From the NCBI RefSeq assembly GCF_000237085.1, contig NC_016627.1, positions 620,001 to 684,000 of the forward strand: DNA of 64,000 bases, written 5' to 3'. Numbering within the stretch: position 1 is the first letter of the stretch; each line of letters starts with the position of its first letter. Origin of the DNA: Acetivibrio clariflavus DSM 19732 (GTDB taxonomy: Bacteria; Bacillota; Clostridia; Acetivibrionales; Acetivibrionaceae). Below are positions 38,108 to 45,816 of the stretch, in pieces. The translations under genes were made by a program, and so were the position numbers. A model generated the notes under the pieces. It had not been told where the DNA came from. It searched no databases and saw only the letters and a list, made by a program, of their open reading frames with translations.

Positions 38108-38627
38108 TGAAGCCCATTTGCAAGAGTTTTAAAACTTCAAATTCAGTTTACAGAAAGGTAATGACTTAGGACTTAGAAGCAGTTAGCTTTTCTGTGTTTG
38201 CCTCCTTAATTTACCAAAATATTAATAAAGTCCCCAGATAGTGTAAAAGCTTGAATCTGGGGACTTTATGCTATTCTTGAAAGATATTAAAATTTACACA
38301 ATATTCTTTTTATCAAATTTTTTGTAAAAAATTGAGACTTTTTATCAGGTTAAAATTCTCTTTTTTAATCGTATAATTACTCGGAATAGCATTTCTGAAA
38401 TTTAATACTATTTTCTTGACTATTTTCTTGGTTAGCCGGAATGAGCTGAAGTACGTGGTGAAAAAACAGATATTTGAAGTAGTATACCTGAATAGATACA
38501 TATATCGTATGTCATCTTATAGTAGGCAAAGAAACGATGAATATAATAGGGAAGTTTCTAGAATTGTAGTTTAAATAGAGTGATACTTGTTTGAGTATGT
38601 AGAAATATACATAAAAAATAATAAAAA
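38108..38627. other. Intergenic boundary before the natural-product operon
   Basis: About 520 bases that include the terminator at 38227. The rest becomes increasingly AT-rich toward the operon and holds no recognisable gene on either strand. Confidence 0.5.
38227..38267 (+). terminator. Perfect 13-bp terminator hairpin
   Basis: AAAGTCCCCAGAT at 38227-38239 pairs perfectly with ATCTGGGGACTTT at 38255-38267. The A/T flanks allow function in either direction. It insulates the CAP gene from the downstream operon. Confidence 0.8.
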
Positions 38628-38656
38628 TTGACAAAAACGTGAAATTATAATAATAT
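38628..38656 (+). promoter_or_regulatory. Putative promoter of the MATE/biosynthetic operon
   Basis: TTGACA at 38628-38633 and TAATAT at 38651-38656 with a 17-base spacer, about 45 bases before the MATE start. The -10 is imperfect; a better TATAAT at 38646 is too close to the -35. Confidence 0.55.
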
Positions 38657-38702
38657 ATACATAAAATTAGCTATATTAAAAATTGATGGAAGGATGTGTG
38701 AT

Positions 38703-40094
38703 ATGAGTAACAACCAAAGTAAAGTAAGTACGAAAAGTATTTTTGCCATTGCTATTCCTCTTATACTGCAACAATTTTTTTATCAATTGCAAGTTTTAGT
38801 TGACAGAGCGATGTTGGGCCATGTTAATTCAGATTATTTTTCTGCAATTGGAAATGCTTTATTTCCATTTTACACAATTTGGTCTGCTGTGATTGCTGTT
38901 TGTGGTGGTACAACAATTTTGGTAGCTCAGTGTCTCGGCGCTAAGGATAATTTACAGGCAAAACAATATGCAGAATGTTCTTTTGCAGGTAATTCAGCCA
39001 TTTCAATAATATTTTTCTTTGTATTTTTTCTTGGTCCAGGTGTTATATTTAGAATTATGGGTGTTCAATCGCCTATTTTAGAATACAGTATATCTTACGT
39101 GAAGATATTGTCATTTTCGCTAATACTTTTAGGTGCTGAGACAACTGCAACTTCAATAGTGCAGGGTATAGGAACAACAAAAATTATAATGTACGGAGGT
39201 ATTTTGAGGAATATTCTTAATATTTTCTTTGATTGGGTCTTCATTTTCGGTAAATTAGGGATGCCGAGAATGGAAATTGACGGTGCTGCTTTTGCTACAA
39301 CATTATCAAATGTTATAGTTGCTCCAATATTAATAATGTATGTATTCAAATCGAAAAAAATCCCTTTTAAATTAAGTCTAAGAAATGTTATAAAAACTAA
39401 TTGGAGGTTATATAAAAAAGTTATAAAAATTGGTATACCATCGGGAATTGAATCTTCTCTTTGGAATATTGGAAACTTAATTGTAATAAAATATTTAAAT
39501 ATTCTGAGTATGACAGCTGTGGGAATTTATACTTTGATTTTTTCAATAGAAATGTTACCTTTTCTTTTATATATGGGATTAGCTAGAGCTTCTATGACTT
39601 TAGTCGGACATAAAACAGGAGAAGACAATCATAAGGAGGCAGTTAGGACTGGTTTCAGATGTATGAGATATTCTTTATTTATCTGTGCACTTATTTCACT
39701 TACATTTATTATATTTCCAGACAAAATACTTAGTATATTTACAAATGATAGAAGCTTAATAGAAAAATCTGTGCCATTTTTAATTTTTATATCTTTTACT
39801 ATGTTTCCTAGAGCTATAAATAATGTAATTGGTTTAGGAATACAGGGAATAGGAGATACTAAATGGATGCTATATGGCCAGATAATGGGAACTATTACTA
39901 TGGTATCCTTATCCTATTTACTTATTTTTAATGCTGGTTTAGGATTACTGGGACTATATATTACTTTCTTTATTGATGAATTTATTAGAGCTATTATCAA
40001 TATTTTAAGATTTTGGAAAGGACGGGAGTTTTTCTTTTTAAAACCCTTTGAGAAAGTTATTACTAGCAGTTCTAATGTAGATGAAAATGTGTAA
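38703..40094 (+). CDS. MATE-family multidrug/metabolite exporter
   Basis: A 463-residue protein with about twelve hydrophobic helices in two similar halves, matching the MATE (NorM/DinF-like) architecture. The N-terminal PLILQQFFYQLQVLVDRAMLGHV and the GGTTILVAQCLGAKD loop are typical. MATE proteins expel drugs or metabolites using Na+ or H+. GGAAGG at 38688-38693 fits a start at ATG 38703 rather than 38694. As the first gene of an operon with biosynthetic enzymes, it is likely the product exporter or self-resistance pump (inference). The DNA is visibly AT-richer: bases 39001-39060 hold only 14 G/C. Confidence 0.9.
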   Translation: MSNNQSKVSTKSIFAIAIPLILQQFFYQLQVLVDRAMLGHVNSDYFSAIGNALFPFYTIWSAVIAVCGGTTILVAQCLGAKDNLQAKQYAECSFAGNSAISIIFFFVFFLGPGVIFRIMGVQSPILEYSISYVKILSFSLILLGAETTATSIVQGIGTTKIIMYGGILRNILNIFFDWVFIFGKLGMPRMEIDGAAFATTLSNVIVAPILIMYVFKSKKIPFKLSLRNVIKTNWRLYKKVIKIGIPSGIESSLWNIGNLIVIKYLNILSMTAVGIYTLIFSIEMLPFLLYMGLARASMTLVGHKTGEDNHKEAVRTGFRCMRYSLFICALISLTFIIFPDKILSIFTNDRSLIEKSVPFLIFISFTMFPRAINNVIGLGIQGIGDTKWMLYGQIMGTITMVSLSYLLIFNAGLGLLGLYITFFIDEFIRAIINILRFWKGREFFFLKPFEKVITSSSNVDENV

Positions 40095-40306
40095 TTTGCT
40101 TTAAAATTAAAGCTTCTTTCCCATATTACTTGATGTATATAAATTTATTAAAACCATAAAATGGATGTGCAAAAATGAGAAGGCATGTGATGTTACTAAC
40201 ATATAAGGCATTGGGATTAAAGCATACCTGTTGATGGAATAATTTAATAAATTTAACTTGATATAGAAAATCATACAATATTTTATATTACAAAGGGGGG
40301 TAAATT

Positions 40307-41236
40307 ATGAGAAATGTGATTGAACAAGAATTCTTTTCTGCTGCAAGTGAATTAGAGGAATATAGAGGTTTAGAGCAAAAAGTACAGAGTGTTGATATTA
40401 AAGAAGAATCTGTAGATAGGCTTGTATACAAAGGAATATTAAATATTATTAATTCAGGTGTGAATATTAAGTCTAGAGCAGGGGAGGCATTGCAGGCATA
40501 TAACACAAACTATATTCTTCTGAACCCTAGAAGGCGCCTTCATACTTTACGCGAAAAAGTGGCAATTCGGTATCTGTGTAGGGAATTGTTGTCATATTTT
40601 AAAGGAAGTTTAAAGGTATGGGATGGTCTGGCTCAAGCATCATCGTTTTGGGAAAAACTAGCCGATGAAAAAGGGGAAATAAATTCAAATTATGGCTATT
40701 ATGTTTTCCATCAACCAATTATGAATTCACAATGTAAAAATCAATTTGAGTGGGTAATTAATGTTCTTATTAAAAATAAAGACAGCAGAAGAGGAATAAT
40801 AAATATCAATCAGGTTCAACATAAAAAAGATACTAAGGATTTTCCATGTACAGTATCCCTTTTGTTTTTTATACGTGATGATTTTTTGTGTTGTGAAGTA
40901 AGTTCAAGAAGTACTGATGTTATTACCGGACTTCCGTATGATATTGGTTTTTTTTCCTTACTAACCGAATTGGTATTCGTAGAATTGAAGAGGAAAAGAT
41001 ATCAACAGTTAAAACTTGGTTATACCATGATGAAAACAAGTTTTACTCAGGTATATTTAAGAACTTTATCGAAAGCTCAAGAAATTATTGATACGATGCG
41101 TCTTAATCCTAATTATGAAAAATTAGATATGATGCCAAGCATTACAGATTCTGAGAAGTTTCTTTCAGATATTTATAATCTGGAAATGAAAACACCTTTA
41201 ATGAAATGGATTTATGAAAAAGCTGAATTAGTGTGA
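40307..41236 (+). CDS. Thymidylate-synthase-fold enzyme, predicted (d)CMP hydroxymethylase
   Basis: A 309-residue thymidylate-synthase-family enzyme. It retains the FWEKLADEKGEINSNYGY segment, SRRGIININQ, the catalytic Cys181 in DFPCTVSL, and SRSTDVITGLPYDIGF. At the position of the uracil-reading Asn of thymidylate synthase the residue is Asp212. In T4 dCMP hydroxymethylase and related enzymes that change goes with cytosine recognition, so hydroxymethylation of CMP or dCMP with methylene-tetrahydrofolate is predicted. A typical ThyA would be shorter at the N-terminus. GGGGGG precedes the ATG. The next gene starts 11 bases on. The MilA and bacimethrin synthase-like enzymes are parallels. Confidence 0.85.
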   Translation: MRNVIEQEFFSAASELEEYRGLEQKVQSVDIKEESVDRLVYKGILNIINSGVNIKSRAGEALQAYNTNYILLNPRRRLHTLREKVAIRYLCRELLSYFKGSLKVWDGLAQASSFWEKLADEKGEINSNYGYYVFHQPIMNSQCKNQFEWVINVLIKNKDSRRGIININQVQHKKDTKDFPCTVSLLFFIRDDFLCCEVSSRSTDVITGLPYDIGFFSLLTELVFVELKRKRYQQLKLGYTMMKTSFTQVYLRTLSKAQEIIDTMRLNPNYEKLDMMPSITDSEKFLSDIYNLEMKTPLMKWIYEKAELV

Positions 41237-41247
41237 GGAGAGTGTAA

Positions 41248-41778
41248 ATGAAAATATATATAACGTCACAAAATGAAGCAAAAGTAAATGCTGTTAAAAA
41301 TGTTTTTAGAAAAATATTTAATGAAGCAGAGTTCATTGCAATAAAAGTAAATTCTGGTGTGTCTGTTACTCCTACTACAGATGACGAAGCTTTAAAAGGT
41401 TGCATAAATCGTATAGAAGCTGTAAAAAGGCAAATAGAACTCTACGATGCAATTGTTTCAATGGAGGGATTAGTTTCTAAAAACAGTTATGGGTCTTTTG
41501 TTTACGGCTGGGCTGCTATTGATTTTTTTCGTTGCTCAAAACTAGCAATTGGTTGCAGTGCCAAAGTCATGCTGCCAGAAGATATAGCAGAGCAAGTTAG
41601 TAACAATATAGAACTCAGTGAAATTATCAAAGCTCGTTATAATGATATAAGCGCAGAACAAATGGAACGATGGGGGACGAATGGAATAATTACAAATGGT
41701 TTGTATACTAGAGTGAATGAGTTTGAAGATGCTTTATTGTGTGCCATTGGGTCAGTAATTAGGTATTTAGATTTTTAG
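41248..41778 (+). CDS. DUF84 (YjjX-type) nucleoside triphosphate phosphatase
   Basis: A 176-residue protein of the inosine/xanthosine triphosphatase (DUF84) family: N-terminal ITSQNEAKVNAVKNVFRKIF, the active-site region IVSMEGLVSKNSYGSFVYGWA, and the C-terminal RWGTNGIITNGLYTRVNEFEDALL. E. coli YjjX hydrolyses ITP/XTP; here the context suggests action on a nucleotide intermediate, perhaps supplying a monophosphate to the synthase-like enzyme or clearing a modified triphosphate (inference). GAGGAGAG precedes the ATG. It is closely packed between the synthase-like gene and a LOG-like gene. Confidence 0.82.
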   Translation: MKIYITSQNEAKVNAVKNVFRKIFNEAEFIAIKVNSGVSVTPTTDDEALKGCINRIEAVKRQIELYDAIVSMEGLVSKNSYGSFVYGWAAIDFFRCSKLAIGCSAKVMLPEDIAEQVSNNIELSEIIKARYNDISAEQMERWGTNGIITNGLYTRVNEFEDALLCAIGSVIRYLDF

Positions 41779-41806
41779 GTTGATAAAGCTAATGGAGGGG
41801 ATATAT

Positions 41807-42337
41807 ATGTATTTTGCGGTCGGAGTTGCAGCAGCTGCTGATTGCTGTAATAAAGAAATAGAGAATATAGCTTTTGAATTTGGGCAACAAATTGCTAAAA
41901 GAGGATATGCTATTGTTTGTGGTGGGATGGAAGGATTGATGGAACAGGTTTGTCGTGGAGCAAGAACGGTGATGAACAGAAAACCAGTTGTTGGAATTTT
42001 GCCTGGTTCTACAAAATTAGAGGCAAATCCGTATACTGATATTGTTATACCAACTACTTTAGGTTATATAAGGAATGTTCTGATACCAATTTCTTCAGAC
42101 GTTTTAGTTGCTTTTAATGGAGGAGCAGGTACTCTAAGTGAAATCACCTATGCCTGGCAATATGACAAGCCTATCATTCTTATGGCTCATACTGGTGGTT
42201 GGTCAGAAAAATTAGCAAATACACCTTTAGATCATAGAAAAGGTAAAATATTAAAAACAGCATATTCCAATGATGAAGCACTTGCATTTATTGATGAAAT
42301 ATTTAACAAATGGAAAAAGGAATGCGTGAATATATGA
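41807..42337 (+). CDS. LOG/TIGR00725-family protein, candidate nucleotide N-glycosidase
   Basis: A 176-residue Rossmann-fold protein: VGVAAAADCC, GYAIVCGGMEGLMEQVCRGA and FNGGAGTLSEITYAW, a variant of the PGGxGTxxE motif of LOG phosphoribohydrolases with Asn in the first position and the catalytic-type Glu kept. LOG enzymes cut the N-glycosidic bond of nucleoside 5'-monophosphates; TIGR00725 members are mostly uncharacterised. Beside a predicted CMP hydroxymethylase it is a candidate for releasing the modified base, the job MilB does in mildiomycin (analogy only). ATG 41807 follows GGAGGGG; a longer TTG start overlaps that site. The stop overlaps the next ATG (ATGA). Confidence 0.8.
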   Translation: MYFAVGVAAAADCCNKEIENIAFEFGQQIAKRGYAIVCGGMEGLMEQVCRGARTVMNRKPVVGILPGSTKLEANPYTDIVIPTTLGYIRNVLIPISSDVLVAFNGGAGTLSEITYAWQYDKPIILMAHTGGWSEKLANTPLDHRKGKILKTAYSNDEALAFIDEIFNKWKKECVNI

Positions 42338-43548
42338 TGAAAGTCAGTCCGGAAAGCGTAGGTTTATCATCTACTCGTCTTCATCGCATAGATAAATTAA
42401 TGCAATGTTGTATTGATAAAGGTATATGTGCTGGTGGAGTAGCCATGGTAGCACGTAAGAATAAAATTGTTTACCATGAAAGTTTTGGATTGATGGATAT
42501 TAAAAGAGGTAAGCCAGTTCAGAAAGATACTATTTTTCGTATATGCTCAATGACTAAGCCAATAATATGTGTTGCTATAATGATGCTCTACGAAGAAGGA
42601 TATTTTCAAATGGATACTCCTGTATCTAGATTTGTACCTGAGTTTAAAAACATGAAAGTAATAAAGCAAATAAATGATAAAGATTTTCGCTTAGTAAATA
42701 TAGATAGGGAAATTACAATTCATGATCTATTAGTTCATACGTCCGGTTTAAGTTATGATATTCATACAGAAGAACTTACCTACAGACTGAACTTAAGCAA
42801 GGAAAAGTTCGAAAAAGAACATTCTATAGGCGAATTTATAAAAATTTTGACCACATTGCCATTAGCTCATCAACCAGGAGAGAAATGGAGTTATGGTTAC
42901 TCAACAGATGTATTAGGTTATATTATTGAAGTAATATCCCAAAAATCATTAAGAGATTTTTTAAAACAGCAAATATTTGATCCATTAGGAATGGTAGATA
43001 CTGATTTTTTTGTCAGAGAAGATAAGCATGATAGGTTATCTGAATTATATACATTTTCGGAAGAGCATGGTTTTGTTTTGGTGGAATCTGGTGTGGACTA
43101 TAGAAAGAAACCTTTGTTTTGCAGCGGAGGAGGGGGAGTTTGTGACTTTGGAAGTGGTTTGGTTTCTACGGCAGAAGATTACATTCGCTTTGCTCAAATG
43201 CTTCTAAACAAAGGTGAACTGGATGGAAATCGCATTTTAGGACGAAAGACTGTTGAATTTATGACAATGAATCACTTATCAAGCAATTTACTCCCCATGA
43301 TAACCGATAAGTCTAGACCATATGATTATGAAGGTTATGGTTACGGATTGGGATGGAAAGTTCTGCTAAGTTCTGCTCAGGCAGGAATTATTGGTACTAA
43401 TGGTATGTATGGTTGGGGTGGTAATGCGAGAACAGAGTTTTTTATTGATCCGAAGGAAGAATTAATAGCATTATATATGACTCAATGTATACCATACCAA
43501 CAAATAAAAGAGTTCCAAACAGTAGTATATCAAGCATTGATTGATTAA
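42334..43548 (+). CDS. Serine beta-lactamase-like hydrolase/transesterase
   Basis: A 404-residue class C beta-lactamase-fold protein with SMTK (Ser72, Lys75), the YxN-position tyrosine in WSYGYSTD (Tyr187), and a C-terminal GMYGWGGNARTEFFIDP in place of the KTG strand. There is no signal peptide, which speaks against a wall enzyme and for a cytosolic esterase or acyltransferase such as EstB or LovD. In this operon it may move or remove an acyl group built on the carrier protein (inference). The ATG overlaps the preceding stop as ATGA, so the two are translationally coupled. Confidence 0.85.
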   Translation: MMKVSPESVGLSSTRLHRIDKLMQCCIDKGICAGGVAMVARKNKIVYHESFGLMDIKRGKPVQKDTIFRICSMTKPIICVAIMMLYEEGYFQMDTPVSRFVPEFKNMKVIKQINDKDFRLVNIDREITIHDLLVHTSGLSYDIHTEELTYRLNLSKEKFEKEHSIGEFIKILTTLPLAHQPGEKWSYGYSTDVLGYIIEVISQKSLRDFLKQQIFDPLGMVDTDFFVREDKHDRLSELYTFSEEHGFVLVESGVDYRKKPLFCSGGGGVCDFGSGLVSTAEDYIRFAQMLLNKGELDGNRILGRKTVEFMTMNHLSSNLLPMITDKSRPYDYEGYGYGLGWKVLLSSAQAGIIGTNGMYGWGGNARTEFFIDPKEELIALYMTQCIPYQQIKEFQTVVYQALID

Positions 43549-43560
43549 TTTAGTTGATTT

Positions 43561-43579
43561 GCGCGCTATTCGCGCTATT
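43561..43579 (+). repeat. Tandem 9-base repeat in the operon gap
   Basis: CGCGCTATT occurs twice in a row (43562-43570, 43571-43579). GCGCG at 43561-43565 can pair with CGCGC at 43571-43575 around CTATT. It is a striking GC patch in an otherwise AT-rich 57-base gap before the FkbH gene, with no T tract directly after. Confidence 0.65.
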
Positions 43580-43605
43580 TTAATATAGTATGGGAGGGAT
43601 AAATT

Positions 43606-45792
43606 ATGTGTAAAAAAAGTGAGGCTAATATTACTCTAGAAGACTCAATTGATAAGTTCAATATTGTCATAGCTGCAACGTTTACGGCTGACCCTTTAAG
43701 GGATACACTTGAATACTTTATGGACAAGCTTAACATTCCGTATAACATTGATTTCGCACCTTATAATCAAGTTCTTCAGCAATTAATTGACCCAAAAAGT
43801 TTATTTTCATTAAATACTAACGGAATCAATATTATTTTGATACGTTTTGAAGATTGGTTCAGATATTCAAGTAAAACTGTTGGATTAGAAGTAAAGAAAG
43901 AATTAATTCTGAACAATTCAAAAGAGTTAATATCTGTTATAAAAAAGAAAGTAGAAAATACTATGGTCCCATATTTTTTATGCATATGCCCATCGAGTCC
44001 TGAGACTGAATTGGAGTTTTTTCAAACGTTTGATTATGTTCAAAATGAATTTGAGAATATTATGTCAGATACAAATAAATTAGATATAATCAAATACCAA
44101 CAAGTAAATGAGCTTTATCCTGTAAATAAGTATTATGATGAGCATACGGATAGAATTGCACATTTGCCTTATACGGAAGCTTTTTTTACTTCATTGGCTA
44201 CTCTGCTTGCAAGAAAAATATATACATATTATTCTACGCCATATAAGGTAATAGTTGTAGATTGTGATAATACTTTATGGAAAGGAGTTTGTGGCGAAAG
44301 TGAGATCAAAGATTTAGAAATATCTAGCGGTTATCAGAAATTTCAAAATTTTCTCGAGAAAAAAAGATTAGAGGGAATGCTAATTTGTATTTGCAGTAAA
44401 AATAATGAAGAAGATGTTTTAAAAGTATTTGATAGTCACCCTGGAATGTTACTGAAAAGAGACTCAATAGTTTCGTGGCATTGTAACTGGGAACCAAAAT
44501 CAAATAATATTAAAAATATATCTAAAAAATTAGGATTATCTTTGGAAAGTATGATTTTTATTGATGATAATCCTCTTGAATGTGCTGAAGTACGTGCTAA
44601 TTGTCCGGAAGTTCTAACGTTGTTGTTCCCGGATAAAGATTATGAAATTCAAAATTTCTTAAACAATATATGGCCTTTTGATGATAGGAAGGTCACAAAG
44701 GAAGATACGAAGCGAACAGAATTCTATAGACAGAATATTAATAGAGAACGGCTTCTAAACGATTCCTTATGTTACGCTGACTTTCTAAAAGGACTGGAAC
44801 TGAAGGTTGAGTTTGAAAGTGCCACATTGAGTAATATTTCACGAGTTGCCCAGATGACTCAGAGAATTAACCAGTTTAATTTTACAACTATACGAAGAAA
44901 AGAAAATGAATTAGAAAAATTATGTTTAAGTAATGAATATAAATGTTTTGTAGTTAGTGCAAAAGATAGATTTGGAGACTATGGGATAGTTGGAACTGTT
45001 ATTATTAAATTAGAGCAAAATGAAATTATAATAGATACTTTTTGTCTAAGCTGTAGAGCACTTGGCAGAAACATTGAACATAAAATGATAGCTTATATAT
45101 CGGAATATGCGTTGAAAAATAAAGTAGAGAATATTGTGATCCCGTTTATCAAAAGTGGAAAAAATAGTCCGGCATATAATTTCCTTAACAGTATATGTAC
45201 TACTAAGAAAGTAGATGAAATGAAAAATATATATACTATACCTGCTAAGGTAGGCGCTTCATTAAAGGATAAAGTTTTCGAGAATAATAATTTTAAAGAT
45301 GAATCAAGTAACATATCTGAAATCTCAAGCAAAAACAAAACTGAAGATAAAAAGAAAGAATCTGATTTTTTAGCATATATAGCCAAAAACCTGAATCATG
45401 TAAATAAGATTATGAAAGAGGTTAATGCTCAAAAAAGTAGTCGTACGTTAAAAAATGATTCGGGAGTTTTACCAGTTACTCCAATGGAAATAGAATTAGA
45501 AAAGATTTGGTCAGAATATTTAAAATTAAATAATATAGGGATACATGATGAATTCTTCGCCTTAGGAGGTACATCAATTTTACTGATAAAAATACTTTCA
45601 AAAGTAAAACAGGTATTTGACGTTGAAATCCCGATAGAGACTGTTTTTGAAGGTGATTTTACTATTTCGAAACTTTCAAGAGAAATTATACGGCATAAAC
45701 TTAGTAAACTAGACTTAAATGAGGTTATAAAAGTGCTTGGTGATATAAACTTAATGCCGGAACATCAAATAATAAAATCACTTTTTATATAA
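43606..45792 (+). CDS. FkbH-like glyceryl-loading enzyme fused to a carrier protein
   Basis: A 728-residue fusion. Residues ~1-210 are the FkbH N-terminal domain and ~212-370 a HAD phosphatase-like domain with Asp219 and Asp221 in VVDCDNTLWKGVCGE and FIDDNPLE. A GNAT-like region follows to ~560 (DRFGDYGIVGTV), then a disordered Lys/Ser-rich linker to ~615 and a peptidyl/acyl carrier domain with Ser657 in FALGGTSILLIK. FkbH proteins take 1,3-bisphosphoglycerate and load dephosphorylated glyceryl on a carrier. The fusion supplies its own carrier, so a C3 unit can be presented without an adenylation domain. Next in the operon is a condensation domain protein. Confidence 0.9.
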   Translation: MCKKSEANITLEDSIDKFNIVIAATFTADPLRDTLEYFMDKLNIPYNIDFAPYNQVLQQLIDPKSLFSLNTNGINIILIRFEDWFRYSSKTVGLEVKKELILNNSKELISVIKKKVENTMVPYFLCICPSSPETELEFFQTFDYVQNEFENIMSDTNKLDIIKYQQVNELYPVNKYYDEHTDRIAHLPYTEAFFTSLATLLARKIYTYYSTPYKVIVVDCDNTLWKGVCGESEIKDLEISSGYQKFQNFLEKKRLEGMLICICSKNNEEDVLKVFDSHPGMLLKRDSIVSWHCNWEPKSNNIKNISKKLGLSLESMIFIDDNPLECAEVRANCPEVLTLLFPDKDYEIQNFLNNIWPFDDRKVTKEDTKRTEFYRQNINRERLLNDSLCYADFLKGLELKVEFESATLSNISRVAQMTQRINQFNFTTIRRKENELEKLCLSNEYKCFVVSAKDRFGDYGIVGTVIIKLEQNEIIIDTFCLSCRALGRNIEHKMIAYISEYALKNKVENIVIPFIKSGKNSPAYNFLNSICTTKKVDEMKNIYTIPAKVGASLKDKVFENNNFKDESSNISEISSKNKTEDKKKESDFLAYIAKNLNHVNKIMKEVNAQKSSRTLKNDSGVLPVTPMEIELEKIWSEYLKLNNIGIHDEFFALGGTSILLIKILSKVKQVFDVEIPIETVFEGDFTISKLSREIIRHKLSKLDLNEVIKVLGDINLMPEHQIIKSLFI

Positions 45793-45816
45793 ATAGAGAA
45801 AGGAAGTTTGAAAGTT

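Noticed and set aside
40307-41236. Annotation as the cell's thymidylate synthase (thyA).
   Set aside because: The base-selecting Asn is Asp and the gene sits in a secondary-metabolite-like operon, so a housekeeping ThyA label would mislead.
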